The notes: a model not told the origin generated them from the letters alone. DNA of 64,000 nt from Lycocorax pyrrhopterus obiensis (GCA_014706295.1 JACSVZ010000007.1:64271441-64335440); one strand, 5' to 3'; counted from the stretch's first letter, positions 1 through 11,886 are shown. Program-made: numbers and translations.

Positions 1-500
1 CATATTTCGAATAATAAACCTGAATATTCCCAGCTCTCCGAGTTGCTCTCCAGCCCAGGAGGATGGAAGTCAGTCTGTGCTGTACACTGGGCTGTAGCTG
101 ATGGGTGGTCTTATTCCTACTGTGACCCTGGAAGGGAACTCTCCAGGAAAACAAGGACAGCAACCCAGGGCAGCTCTTCCCCTCTCCAAGTTTTGCTGTG
201 TTTCTCAGCCTGACAGCTTGGAATTTAACATCCATCATGAGGTAACCACACACACACAGACTCATCGGTGAGGGTCAGCTGCACACGGCTTCTCCCCAAG
301 TACGGGGAGGAGATACCTGATCCTTAGGGATGCTCTGACCCACCAGGAAAAGCAGAACAAGACTGAAAGGACTGGATTTCAATTTCCAAAAATTAAAAGA
401 GAAAAAAAAATAGCAGAAGAAACTTTTAAAAAGAAACTCTAGATAATATGGATTATAATTAATGGCTGAGACAATTTAGTGTTAGGACATTTTAGACATG

Positions 501-770
501 GAGTGACAGGACACAGGCACCAGCTTCCCACTGCCAGAGGGCAGGGTTAGATGGGATATGGGGGAGGAATTTTTCCCTGGGAGGGTGGGGAGGCCCTGGC
601 ACAGGGTGCCCAGAGCAGCTGTGGCTGCCCCTGGATCCCTGGCAGTGTCCAAGGCCAGGTTAGACATTGGGGCTTGGAGCAGCCTGGGACAGTGGAAGGT
701 GTCCCTGCCATGGCAGGGGTGGCACTGGGTGGGCTTTGAGGTCCCTCCCAACCCAAACCATTCTGTGATA
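501..770 (+). mobile_element. CR1 LINE 3' fragment
   Basis: Non-LTR retrotransposon remnant in forward orientation. It carries the window's commonest CR1 3' module: GACACAGGC..., GGCCCTGGCACAGGGTGCCC, CCCCTGGATCCCTGGCAG, GGTGTCCCTGCCATGGCAGG, and the end CCCAACCCAAACCATTCTGTGAT. It is 5'-truncated, as is usual for CR1, and has no coding capacity. The open frames here on both strands are by-products of the GC-rich repeat. Confidence 0.93.
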
Positions 771-2792
771 GGACTCTGTATCCACCTGAGGGTGATGTGT
801 CACCAGTGACAGCCCAGAATACAAACTCTGACTCCCATACAGGAACAGGAGTTACTGGGATGGACTTGCTGGAGCAGCCAGTGCCCAGGAACAGACAAGA
901 TGTTCAGAAAGACCATTTTGGCTTTGATAAAACAGTTTCCATCTGGGTGACACAGTGCACAGGTGATCTAGGGCACAGGTGATCGAGAAACAGAATTCCT
1001 GTCTCTGGCTGGCCACCAGCCACCTTTCCTAAGGAAAAGAGGTTTCTTTTATTCTTCCCCTTCCCATGACTGGCTCCCCAGCTGTGCTCCAGCACCCCTG
1101 GGAAAAGCTGGCTGGGGAGGGAGCCCCAGAGAGCAGCCCGGGAGGTGGGACCCCTGCCTGGGAAGTGGAGTGCCTGGGAGCAGCCAGCTCCTGGGGCTGA
1201 GGGAGCAGCAGCCCAGAGACCTGCAGCAGAGAAATACACTGGCTTAAAAATAGCAAGCAAGGACACGTGAGTGTGGCAATGTGCATCCAGGTGAGGGATT
1301 TCAGGGAAGGGTTGTCTTCTGGGGCACGGTGCAGGGAAACCCTGTTCCTCTGTGCATGAGCTGCACACAAGCATGGAATTCATCAGAAAGTCCCACTGAC
1401 AGATCCTTAATAAGATTTCAGATAATGATCCAGGCTTTGTCGTTCATTATTAAAAAAAGCTTCTCACAGTGTCAGGCAACGGCAGTGCCTGGGAACAGGC
1501 AAACTGGACAGGCACTTTCCCGATGGGAGAATGGAGTCTGATCTTCTGGGAGCAGGTATCTCCATTTTTTTCCACTACTGGGCTGTGTTATTTTAAGGAT
1601 TCAAACGTGTTTTGTGTTGACTAACTCAGTAACAGCTCCTGGGAAGTGCTTCTTTTCCTCTCCCCATCACAACAGCAAATTCCACTTGCTGTTTTTCCCA
1701 GGACAGCTCTCCTCGCCTCACGCCGTGGCTTTGCTCCCTGCCCTGGGTGGCCAGGCTCCTGGGACAGACTGGGCACATTCTGTGCTCCCCAGGGCCAGGT
1801 TTAAATTGGATAAAGCCCGTGGACATTCACAGCTCTGCTGCCCTGGTGCTCCCAGAGACTTGGGGTTGAACTGTTCGTGACTGGGAATGTCCAAACCTCA
1901 GAAGAGATTTTGAGGGGGAAAAAGCCGTGTAAACAGACAAACCACAGCAGTCAAAGCATCCAGAAGTCCAACTGTTTTCCAAAGATGGAGATCTCAGCAC
2001 CATTCCCCCAGGCACTGGGATATGGGGGGCTCAGGAGGAGCAGCCACTGCTGCCCCTCCCTGCATTGCCCCCGAGCCGGCCTGTGCCAGGGCACAGAGCA
2101 GCTCATGGCCTGGGGTGACATCCCCTGCTTGCAGGATGGCATTTAGAGATCCCAGGGGACACCTTGGCACAGACTGGCTTTCCCACATCTCCAGGTCTCA
2201 CAAAGCTGCCATGGATGGGCAGTAGGACACAGAACCACGGGATGTAACTTTGCTGGGACGTCCACTGGGCCTGACAGTTTATGAGCATGAACTCAACACG
2301 ACACAAACCAAACCCTGTGACCACACCTGTGAACAGCCTTTGCTGGTTTTCACCCTCCCGACCTTTCCCGTGTTGTTGCTTTGTTCCTGTGTGGTGACAT
2401 TCCCTGGGTGCCACAGCCCTGCAGAGCTGCCCGGGCACACAGCCCTGCGTGTCTGCCCGCATGGGGCACGCTGTGCACGTCCCACCCTGTGCCAGGCGTT
2501 TGCTCCCTCACGCAGGAAGGAGCAGGGGTCCCACAACAGGCTCCTGTGATGAGGCAGTGGCACTGCTGCCCACGCTCCGGCAGCCCCCGGCGCCGGGCTC
2601 TCAGCTCTCCTTCACACCCAGCACCCCCACGGTGATGATCTGTGAGTGCCCTTTTTCCACAGCACCCACAGCAGCCCTCACTCCTCGCTCAGGTTCTAGC
2701 CCAGAGAAAACCAATGTTGTGTTCCAGGGAAACATGACTTCAGGGAATTAGCATCACACTCTCTCTTTCCCCGATTTTGGCCACGTGCTTAC

Positions 2793-2827
2793 CGGAGCTG
2801 AGCTGGTTTGTGACCATGGGTAATACA
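2793..2827 (-). other. weak candidate minus-strand exon (35 nt)
   Basis: On the minus strand a pyrimidine-rich tract ends in AG at the right border and a GTAAGC donor lies at the left border. The segment is open in the frame that begins with a complete codon (CITHGHKPAQL) and ends with two spare bases. That entry phase fits the exit phase of the candidate exon at 3942-4033. It is very short and could easily be a chance pseudo-exon. Confidence 0.12.
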
Positions 2828-3217
2828 CTTCGGTACATGAAATTATCAAGGAGGGAACAAATGGGAAATCGTGTTTTTTTTCTTTTCAAGACATATTACT
2901 GTCAGCAGCAGCCCTATTCCGTTTTCACATCAGGAGCAGGGAATTCATTATTAATCTTGCTGCTGGAATGATCCACATTTCTATCCCTGTCTCTTGTTTC
3001 TTATCTCATTTTTCTTGGTTTCTCCTTCTCTCTCTTTTCTGTCCATCCCCAAATGATCTCACATCCAGGCAGCACTCTATGTTTAGCCACATAAAGGGAA
3101 ATGTTAAACAGCCTTCTTTTATTTATGCTCAGCTCCCCTCTCACGTGTGTAGCAATTTCGCACTCAGGGTGCTCACACTGCTCTTTACCTGAATATTTCA
3201 TGAGGGCACAGGTGTGG

Positions 3218-3355
3218 TGACTGCCCCTGGATCCCTGGCAGTGTCCAAGGCCAGGTTGGACAGGGCTTGGAGCACCCTGGGATAATGGGAGGTGTCCCTG
3301 CCCATGGCGGAGGGTGGGAGACCGAAATGAGCTTTAAGTTCCCTCCCAGCCCAAG
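3218..3355 (+). mobile_element. CR1 LINE 3' fragment
   Basis: Forward CR1 3' end beginning at the CTGCCCCTGGATCCCTGGCAG module and running through GGGAGGTGTCCCTGCCCATGG to TTCCCTCCCAGCCCAAG. The terminal ATTCTGTGAT tail is missing. It is 5'-truncated and diverged from the best-preserved copies in the window. Confidence 0.85.
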
Positions 3356-3941
3356 CTGTGGTGGCTGGCAGGCCCCGCCGTGACCTGCTGCCTGCCCCCG
3401 GAGTGGCCACAGGCCAGCCCGTGCCCGTGGCAATGGCACAGGGCAGAGACATGGCCCAGCCAGCTGGGACCTGAAGGATGGGGCTGAAGCACCAAAACCC
3501 ACCAGACCTTCCAAACTGGGGCTCTTGGTTTGTAACCACCAACTCTGCCTAAAGATCCAGGAGTTTTGGCAGACCTGCAACAAGGGAACCATCCAAATGC
3601 TCCTCTGGAGCTGGACTTCTCCTCCAGAACCTCACACAGGGAGGGAATCTTTTGGGACTGAGGGGCTGACTTGCACTGAAGCACCCCAGAAATATTTCCC
3701 ACAAACAGGAAAACTTCAGTCTAAGGCAGCCATGCCCTCGGGGGGGCTCTGTGAGAGCCCTGCAAGAAGGGAAGAGTTTTCTCCAACCTAAGAGCAAAAT
3801 AAAAGGTCGTAACATTGAAAAAAAGGAAAACAAGATGAAATGCGACACTGCTGTACTACAAGGTGTTGTCAGCGATTCCCAGAGGTTACACATTAGTACA
3901 ACATTATTTCTTTAAAGAAGCAGCCACTGTGACAAACTCAC

Positions 3942-4033
3942 TTGCAGGTTCTGGAGCGAGAAGGCAGAATTGTGCATCTCCATTACACTCACATTATGTA
4001 AATGTGTGAGGATAGAGGGCAGAGATTGTAAAA
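3942..4033 (-). other. candidate minus-strand coding exon (92 nt)
   Basis: Read on the minus strand, an acceptor (TATATCTGCTCAG) precedes and a consensus-like GTGAGT donor follows. The frame entered after two bases is open for 30 codons (for example HNVSVMEMHNSAF) and leaves in phase 0. The entry phase matches the one-base exit of the candidate at 6207-6285. I do not recognise the peptide. Splice signals and an open frame of this length also occur by chance, so this is a hypothesis. Confidence 0.22.
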
Positions 4034-4727
4034 CTGAGCAGATATATGAGAATGCCGACCTTTGCTGCGCTGCTGCCATGTGCAGGAATGTTACAGAGCC
4101 AGGGAAAGAGCAGAACAGCAGCTGAGTTACACACACAGAAATTAAATGCAAGAGCTGCTCTGCCAGGCTGCAGGATCTCTCCCCCATCCATCTTCCATGC
4201 TAATGATTCATAAGAGACCCATGAAGGTCAAGGACTCTCTCAAGTGTCTCCTCTCTGCTGGAATCCCGAAGGAAGCAGAGGGAAAAGTAAATGGTTTGGA
4301 TGGTTACATTTGTGGTAGGATAATCTGCTCTGCTGGGAATCCAGTGTGGAGGGATCTGCAGGTGCGTCTGGGGCTATGAAACTCCCTGCCCAGCTCAGAG
4401 CTGGTGAGGACACCCCACACCCAGAGATCTGCTTGGAGTAGGGCTGAGCCCCACTGTGGGACAGCGGCTGGATGTGGGGAATGGGACGGGAGGGATTGGA
4501 GCTGCTTCTTGGACCTAGGTCTGCAGGCTGGCGCTCATGGACCTGCTCTGTGTTCAGGGAGGATGGGAGCTCTAAGGTGTCTTGGACCCTACAGCGCCAG
4601 GGAGGGTCACATGTCGAGAGAGTGCAGGGATGTTTCTTTGCCATCCTTTTTCTCAGTCACAGCCCCCACAGTGAGAGCAGAGAGAATGCCGGGGAAAACC
4701 CATGAGTGTGGCTCCCTGTTGACAGAG

Positions 4728-4850
4728 GATTCCACCTGGACACAATCCTGTGCCATGTGCTCTGGGATGACCCTGCTTTAACAGGGAGGTTGGATGAGCT
4801 GACCCACTGTGGTCCCTTCCAAGCTGGCCCATCCTGTGGGTCTGTGACCC
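4728..4850 (+). mobile_element. diverged CR1 3' end
   Basis: Forward, degraded CR1 3' terminus of a different subfamily. The order CACCTGGACACAATCCTGTG, GTGCTCTGGGATGACCCTGC, GGGAGGTTGGAT, GGTCCCTTCCAA matches the last ~120 bp of common avian CR1 3' ends. The final octamer tail is eroded. Confidence 0.55.
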
Positions 4851-5995
4851 TGCCAGGCTGGCAGAGCCGCTGCGAGGTCACAGGAAGCACGGCACCTCCT
4901 TCTCCCCACGGGAAATGGGGAGGGAGAGAGGCACAACGTGTTTGACACCTGGGGAGCGCACAGGAACAGAACCCGCTGCACAAGATGACCCAGAGCCCCA
5001 TTTGCTGTGAGCCACATCTGCCCTCCTCAGCACACGTGTGCAAATAAAGGCTGATTCTGAATGGGAAGCTGGAAGAGCACGTGATGCCTCCTGGGAGAGG
5101 ATGTGGGATCTGAGCAAAGCGCGCGCTCTGAGGGTTCGAGGTGTTGCAGTTGTCGTGGTTTAGGGCTCTAGACACAGCTAATGCTGCACTAAGGTCAAGT
5201 ATTTTGGATTACCACTTCTGCAGCTCCCAGCTCAAACAATCCTCCAGCAAGGTGAAGCTTTGACTGACTTTATTACAGCAATTGTTCCCAAGTAAATCCT
5301 GTTTCCTGATTTTCTAGGCAGGCAGAAATAGAAAGAATTGGAAATAATTGCCAAGTAATCTGTTGCCTATGTGATGATTTTCTCACTCTCCAGAGTCTGA
5401 AACTGGCTGTGGAAGAGCCTTGGAGTCTTTGAGGCTTCACTCTTGGGATTGGACTGTGTTTACATGGTACTGAATGGGATAATTCCTAGAGGTATGGACA
5501 GAACAAGTCTGGCTCCAGGAACAAAGAAGGATTCTTCCCATGCACCAGGCGAGAGGACAGAAAGACCCAGGCCCTTGTATTTAATAGCACAAATGGTCCA
5601 GAACTTGATAACCTGCAAATTATTGCTGCAGGCACTTCCAGAACTTGCTTCAGCATTTTGTTTCCCTACCTTCCGAAAAGATGAATGATGGTAAGGGTTT
5701 TAGTAGCCCAGGGAAACAAAGTAAATAAACAAATAAATTAAAACCCAATATAGGGTAGCAATTAAGTGGAGCAGAAATGAGGATTTACAGAAGTGAGGAA
5801 TTTAGGCTCCAGCCTAACGATGATCACAACCACAGCCAATGACCCAAGGGCTGGAGAACCTTTCAAAATAATGGGAGGACAAAAGTGAACACGATATTAA
5901 GCAAACACCTTGGCATGGAAGAAGAGATGAGGCCTCTGAGCCTGTCTGTGAGGGACTGTGATGCTCCACGCAGACTTGGACAGGGGCTCGTAGCT

Positions 5996-6005
5996 GGGGG
6001 GGGGG
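5996..6005 (+). repeat. poly-G run
   Basis: Ten consecutive G residues in otherwise ordinary sequence. It is a length-unstable homopolymer and a possible source of sequencing or assembly error. Confidence 0.8.
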
Positions 6006-6206
6006 TTGCAGTGGCTGCTTTCAGAATTTTTTTAGACCAAACATTCATAAAGCCTTGAGGCTAGCAGGGATGGTGACTTGGCACCCAAATGGCTCCTTAC
6101 CTGTTTTTTTCCCAATGAGGAAATACAACAGCATTAGGGGAATTAAATCATTAAATCATTTTTGTAATCTTCAAAAGTAATTGTGACTTGACTGGCTGAA
6201 CGTCAC

Positions 6207-6285
6207 TGCCAAACATATCATCAATATAGGTCCAAATAGAGTTTCCATCCCACAAAAAATCATTACAGTCAGGCACTGCACTTCC
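6207..6285 (-). other. candidate minus-strand coding exon (79 nt)
   Basis: On the minus strand the segment follows a mixed pyrimidine tract ending CATAGGGCAG and reaches a weak GTGACG donor. It is open in phase 0 and leaves one spare base. The peptide contains CNDFLWDGNSIWTYIDDMFG. The same frame stays open to a TAA at 6148-6150, so a terminal exon is an alternative reading. The phases fit the candidates at 10929-11014 upstream and 3942-4033 downstream, but the donor is poor. Confidence 0.18.
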
Positions 6286-9170
6286 CTGCCCTATGTGACA
6301 GCTACAGAGGGGTACAGTTACACTTCCTCCTCCCAGAGATCCCTGCAGGATCCCTGCTCTACTGCTGAATTCTGCTGCGCAGGGGAGAAGCGCTGCTGAC
6401 ACGGAACACGGCTGATTTATTTAAGGTCCTTGGTAACTGTTTGTGACATGCAGGCACAAGAGTCCATTAAACACACAGAATAACCTTAAATGGTGTGTTT
6501 GCATAGGGAGGATATAAAAAAGAAGGAAAACAATGAAAAGACATTTGCTGAACACAGACCTCTGCCACTTATTTCACATCTGTTCAACCAACCTCGTCCT
6601 ATTAGGAACGATTAACGTTTAAGGGACATGGAAAATAAAATGGCCGTAATAAACAGACACTGCTAATAATTACCACTTAGTTCTGTGTTCTAGTGAATTA
6701 ATGGCATGGCACAATGATGAGTGTTAGCTCTCAGGCCCAGCTATGTGTGCTGAGCAGGGCCTTCACAGCCCCCTGCCTACTGACACAGCGTCTGGTGCAG
6801 CAGCCGACTGGGTGCCATGAGTCAAAGACAGGGCACTCTCTAAGAAAGAAGCAGATTTAGTGCCTCATAAGGAAATATTTATATTTTTCTAATCATTATT
6901 TTAGCAAGAGGGTTCACAGAAGGGCAGAAACGCTTCCTGTAAGACAAGAGAGGGGGGGTCATCCCCAAAATCTGCAATGGGCTGCCAAGGGGGCAGGCAG
7001 GAATAAAGTGATTCCTAAAACAGGTCAATATAAAATTCAAACAATAACAAAAGAAGTACAGAAGACACAAATCTCAGTCATGAGCTCTGATAAGACATCC
7101 AATATTAGAAACTACGTGTCTTCCCCTTGTTTTTCCCATTTGCCAGTGACAACACCACCATCCATCTTCAGTAGGTGGTGGCATCCAGGTTCCTAAATTA
7201 AACGTGCCTTCTTATCTTGATGAGGTTTGGGGATAAACTCTTTTCTTTAGTGAGGTTTTAAATGTGATCTTCCACATCATCCTTGAGGTCAAACTGGAGA
7301 TTGGCCCTGGATGTGTGGGTAACAAGGCAGAGGAAAAGCTGTGTGGGGAACTGGACCCAAGGGCTCCAGTTCAGACCAGTGCTGGTTAGAAGTGATGCTG
7401 ACTGGGGGTCAGTGGCAGGGTGGGTGGGATGTTTAACCCCCTCCTTGAAGCCCTGGATGACGGGACAGGATGAACAGCTGGCAGATGCCAGTGAGAAAAT
7501 GCCAGGGAAAAGCAGACTTTTACTGCTTGTACACATCAAACCAGTATGCACTTGGGCACACAAACAGCCATTGCCTCCTGAAGCCAGGCAAAAAGCACCC
7601 AGAAGGATGTACACACTTGGAAATGAGTGAGTTTTAGTTGCACAGGGACAAATAATGATTCCACTGTGCAATACTTTTCCAATGGCCAATCCACACCCAC
7701 CTGCCCAGCCCCTGGAGCTGGAACTCCCAATGGTGAGCAGACCCATGGTTTATGGCTGCGTTTGACCCCCGTCCTTGTAGCTGTGCCTCGGGGCACTGCC
7801 CCTGCTCTATCTCTCACCACCTGTCTCCTAAATCCACGCTTCCATGTTCCTGCCCTGGAACTTCATTGGCAAAAATCCGTCATGAGCAGAAAGGGTAAGA
7901 GTGAAAGCTCAGAAAGCTGCTGCTCTTGTTTGCTATTGACAGACTCCCCAGCATGGTAATTGCTGCTGAGGAGAGCACAGGAGTGGGCTCACACAGCGAC
8001 AGGCACGGGGAGCCTGAGGGGAGACAGGCGAGCCAAGCTCACTGGATGTCAGTGGGAGAGACAGGGGCATCCTCCCGGAGACACAGTGGCCTGCAGGAGC
8101 CCCATGACGGGGAATTATTACCCTGGACGCTTACAGGCTCCTATGCCAGGCAGCCCAACACACTGCTCGCCTTTCTCCACCACACCCTGCTCCTCCTGCC
8201 ATCTCTTTCCCACACTTTGGAAAGCACAATCCCAGGTAACGGTGCACCGGGAGCCACCCCTGCTCTTCACAGAGCTGGGGGAAGATGGCTCTGGGCTCAC
8301 AGGCAGGTTCTAAGACTTTTGGACTCAAAGCCACATAAAAGACCAGTTTGAAGACTAGTATGTTTTCCTTAGGTCAAAACAGGAGCCTGATGGAGCAATG
8401 GGTTCCTGGATAATTTGGAAGCCTATTTTGGATGAGAAGGAAATTTAAGACAGGGCAAATGAGTTGCAGGGAAAACAGTGCAGAGGCTCCCTTCCTCACT
8501 GAAGATGTTTCCTGCAGCTGGGGCAGCTCCTGGCGGTGAGGAAGTGCCACCATGGGCAGAGGAATGACCATTCCTGACCTCTGGGCATGGCAGAGGGTGA
8601 TACACTGGGATAATTTTGAAGAAAAGTTTCGATACCTTGTGTTTGACCCTCCCACACCACCAAAAAAGATGGCAGCGACCAAGTGTGACGCATCCCGAGC
8701 CAGGCAGCAGAAATCTGCCCTTTGTACTTTCTACAGATACCACAAAATTTCTGCTGTGTTTTCAACAGAAATTAGACGTTGGCAAAGGAAATTCATGTGA
8801 AGCAATCAGTGGCAAATTGGTTCCCAAATTCAAGGAGAGCTTGGATCATGGATCATCAGAAAATACCTCCTGCCTTTATGACAGCTATAAAAGCTCCAGG
8901 AAGAATGCATGGAATACAGATATGAAAGACCACAGTCACCTTGCCATAATTCCAATCGCATACCTGCATTTACATCACTGACTTAATGAAAAATAAATCA
9001 TGATTCATTCACTCTAGACAGCCTGGTGGAACATGACAGGCAAGTAACAAGATATTTATATATTTATTGCTATTTGTGCAAATTATTTAATAATGCTATT
9101 AATGGGAATGACATCTTTTCTCACTTCGGGAAGCTCCTCTTACTGTGATTAGCCAAGATGGTACCAAAAG

Positions 9171-9220
9171 ACTCCCTCCCTCCCTCCTTCCTTCCCTCCT
9201 TCCCTCCCTCCCTCCCTTGT
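9171..9220 (+). repeat. pyrimidine simple repeat (TCCC/TTCC)n
   Basis: About 50 bp of interrupted CCCT/CCTT tetranucleotide repeat, purely pyrimidine on the plus strand. It would be polymorphic in length and can form unusual duplex structures. Confidence 0.9.
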
Positions 9221-9545
9221 GCACAGCTCAGGTACCTGCAGGTTTCGTGCCTTTACTTCCCAGGCTCTCAGATGGGCTCAGGCAGAGCAGCTCCAGCATT
9301 GATCTCAGCCCTCCTGGGCAACTCAGCTGCCCCCTGGAAGCTCCTGCCTCTGGTCCTCTCCCTTCTGCCCTCTCCCAGGCTCAGGGTGCCTCAGGGTACA
9401 AATCCTCCCCTGGAAGACATTGAGGGTGTTTGGTGGTTTCATTTCCTTTATTGTTGTTTTGTTGTTCCCACTCCAGCTCTTCTGTAGTAGTGTTTTGTTA
9501 AAGACAATTCCCAGATTCCCCTTGAATGGCTTCCTATGGACACAG

Positions 9546-9853
9546 GCTGGGAGAGCTGGGAATCACCTGGAGAAGGGAAATGCTCCAGGGAGAGCTCAGA
9601 GCCCCTTCCAGGGCCTGAAGGGGCTCCAGGAGAGCTGGAGAGGGACTGGGGACAAGGGCTGGAGGGACAGGACACAGGCAATGGCTTCCCACTGCCAGAG
9701 GGCAGGGATGGATGGGATATTGGGAAGGACTTGTTCCTCCTCAGGGTGGAGAGGCCCTGGCACAGGGTGCCCAGAGCAGCTGTGGCTGCCCCTGGATCCC
9801 TGGCAGTGTGAAGCTTTAGGGTCCCTTCCAACCCAAACCATTCTGGGATTCTC
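9546..9853 (+). mobile_element. CR1 LINE 3' fragment with internal deletion
   Basis: Forward CR1 with a longer 5' part than most copies here (GGAGAGCTC AGAGCCCCTTCCAGGGCC, GGGACAGGACACAGGCAATGG). After CCTGGATCCCTGGCAGTGT the sequence jumps directly to GAAGCTTTAGGGTCCC. This omits roughly 100 bp (the CCAAGGCCAGGCTGG to GGCAGGGGTGG part) present in intact copies such as 24332-24616. The 3' end is CCATTCTGGGATTCT. Confidence 0.93.
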
Positions 9854-10928
9854 AAACACCAAAGTGGGAACTGCAAACACCCAGGAACATCCAATGTCTC
9901 CCTGGTTCCTTCTCCCAATTCCCAACTTGCTGTAAGACTCAAGGATCTCATCCCAGGACAGCCAGGATCTGAGGAGAGGTATTCAATGTCTCAGTGCCCT
10001 GGGTGAAGCCACAGGAGGGGACTGAGTTGCTCTGTGAGCCAGGAATGGTCACTGACACTTTATTTTGAGCTTTCCAAGACTGTGAAAGTTTGATAAACCA
10101 AATGTATTCTTTTTTCACACTCCTAAACACATGTTGTCTCACTGTAATATGATTTCGGTCCCCCTAGAGAGACCTCTGCAGGAGGCTGGCATCTTGTGCT
10201 TAACACAAAAACCTCTATTCTCCACCAGAAAATTTACTTAAAATTTAAAATAATCAAGTAAACAGCCTAAGATTGAAAAACAGAAGGAGAAGTGAATGTT
10301 GAAAATAAAAGCTGTATATAACATGTTTCAGTCCTGGGTTTTGGGTTCATTTTTTTTTGTTGGAAAAATCTGAATATGTAAGTGAAGCAGAGGAAGTTTT
10401 CTACATAAAATATAAAATATAAATCCAATCATATAAATGAAAAGTGATGGTGTTGGCCCTCAAAATGAGCTTGAAACACTTCCAGACTGGCTGCATTCCT
10501 CGACAAAAAGAGTAAGAGCAGAAACTCACAACCATTTACTGATGGCTGCAGCTTTTAGAGCTGTTCAGCCCCTCTTGTGCAGTTTAGCAGAGCTGTGCAC
10601 AGCAACATGCACCTACTGACCCTGGTTGTCCCTGGAATTTAATTTGGGAAAAAATCATTTGAAGAGGGATAGACATTATAAAAATTAAAGGGGAAACAAC
10701 TGAAAAAAAGAAACTGAAACAACAAACACAAACCCTCACAGGGATATAAGAGCAGATGCCAGAAGTGGTGAAAATTTGATGCTATTCCAAACCACGGTGG
10801 TCCAACACTGAGCAGGAATTCCCATCCCTCTGACAAAATTTGACATAAAAATGAAAGAGGGGATTGAAATAACAGCCCTCACTTCTGAAACGGCCCTTAT
10901 CTCTGCGGTGTTTGCCAGTACTACTTAC

Positions 10929-11014
10929 GGGCAAAGCAAAGGAAACTAGAATTGTATCATTACTGAGCACTTCTTCTTGAAGATAGGAAGAAATACCATC
11001 TCCACCATAAACCA
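10929..11014 (-). other. candidate minus-strand coding exon (86 nt)
   Basis: On the minus strand a good acceptor (GCTCTTTTCCAAATTGCAG) precedes and a strong GTAAGT donor follows. Entered after two bases it is open for 28 codons (VYGGDGISSYLQEEVLSNDT...) and leaves in phase 0. The other two frames contain stops. The one-base exit of the candidate at 11172-11208 completes its first codon. I do not recognise the protein. This is one of the better-looking candidates by splice-site quality. Confidence 0.27.
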
Positions 11015-11040
11015 CTGCAATTTGGAAAAGAGCAGTCAGA

Positions 11041-11098
11041 TCACCATGGCCAAACACCTGTAACCATGGCCAAACACTTGTAACCATGGCCAAACACC
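11041..11098 (+). repeat. 20-bp tandem repeat, about 3 copies
   Basis: Three head-to-tail copies of a unit close to ACCATGGCCAAACACCTGTA with one or two differences. There is no similarity to the neighbouring CR1. Confidence 0.88.
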
Positions 11099-11171
11099 TC
11101 CTTTTGCTCAAAAATCTGCAGAAAAGCAGGCACACGAAGGAGGAAATCTGAGCTGTTGGCACTATTTTTAC

Positions 11172-11208
11172 CACGTATTTCAGAATGATTGAAAACAACT
11201 TCAAGACC
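11172..11208 (-). other. candidate minus-strand exon (37 nt, or 67 nt with alternative acceptor)
   Basis: On the minus strand a GTAAAA donor follows an open frame reading GLEVVFNHSEIR with one base left over. The acceptor is either after CTGTCTGAAAAG (37 nt) or after CTACCACAAG, which extends the right end to 11238 (67 nt). With the second choice the exon lies only about 16 bp from the tail of the CR1 at 11255, so the pyrimidine tract would be CR1-derived. It is phase-compatible with 11887-11944 and 10929-11014. Confidence 0.18.
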
Positions 11209-11254
11209 CTTTTCAGACAGTGCCACCATGGCAACACACTTGTGGTAGCACCGG

Positions 11255-11453
11255 TCATAGAATCACAGAGCCACAGATGAGTTTGGGTTGGAAGGAATCC
11301 TGAAGATCATCTTTTTCCACCCCTGCCATGGCAGGGACACCTCCCACTGTCCCAGGCTGCTCCAAGCCCCAATGTCCAGCCTGGCCTTGGGCACTGCCAG
11401 GGGTGCAGGGGCAGCCACAGCTGCTCTGGGCACCCTGTGCCAGGGCCTCACCA
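11255..11453 (-). mobile_element. CR1 LINE 3' fragment (reverse)
   Basis: Reverse-oriented CR1. Its 3' tail (CATAGAATCACAG) is at the left edge, followed by GTTTGGGTTGGAAGG, CCACCCCTGCCATGGCAGGG and CAGAGCAGC-type modules read as complement. It stops at GCCTCACCATAATAAC and meets another CR1 in the opposite direction, so the two 5' ends abut. Confidence 0.93.
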
Positions 11454-11460
11454 TAATAAC

Positions 11461-11884
11461 GGGGGCTGGAGCACACATCTGATGAGGAGCAGCTGAGGGA
11501 GCTGGGAAAGGGGCTCAGCCTGGAGAAAAGGAGGCTCAGGGGGGACCTTGTGGCTCTGCACAACTCCCTGACAGGAGGGGGCAGCTGGGGGGGGTCGGGC
11601 TCTGCTCCCAGGGAACAGGGACAGGAGGAGAGGGAACGGCCTCAGGCTGGGCCAGGGGAGGCTCAGGGTGGATACTGGGGAAAATTCCTTCATGGCAAAG
11701 GTTGTCCAGTCCTGGCATATGCTGCCAGGGCAGGGGTGGAATCACCATCCCTGGTGGGATTCATAAAATGTGTGAATGTGACATTTGAGGCCATGGTTTA
11801 GTGCTGGTGGTGGTGCTGGTTGATGGTTGGGCTCGCTGATCTTAGAGGGCTTTTCCAACGTAAATGATTCCATGATTCTATGAT
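11461..11884 (+). mobile_element. CR1 LINE 3' fragment, other subfamily
   Basis: Forward CR1 of a different 3' subfamily, including GAGCTGGGAAAGGGGCTCAGCCTGGAGAAAAGG-like sequence, a G8 run, GGATACTGGGGAAAATTCC and the tail GATTCCATGATTCTATGAT. Its 5' end abuts the 5' end of the reverse CR1 at 11255-11453. Confidence 0.92.
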
Positions 11885-11886
11885 AC

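Larger units (their letters stand above)
4860..9160. other. unique intergenic or intronic DNA
   Basis: Apart from the candidate exon at 6207-6285 and the poly-G run, I see no repeat or gene here. An AT-rich stretch at about 6460-6720 (GGCCGTAATAAACAGAC, GCTAATAATTACC) has the texture of conserved non-coding DNA. Confidence 0.5.

Noticed and set aside
904..1383. 159-codon minus-strand frame and similar frames of 100-170 codons across the window
   Set aside because: No recognisable family, no splice or promoter context, and comparable frames on the opposite strand. These are consistent with chance in GC-rich stretches.
5152..5350. Start of an endogenous retrovirus LTR (TGTCGTGGTTTAGGG)
   Set aside because: The first bases resemble a common avian LTR start, but no matching LTR end, polyadenylation region or target-site duplication was found.
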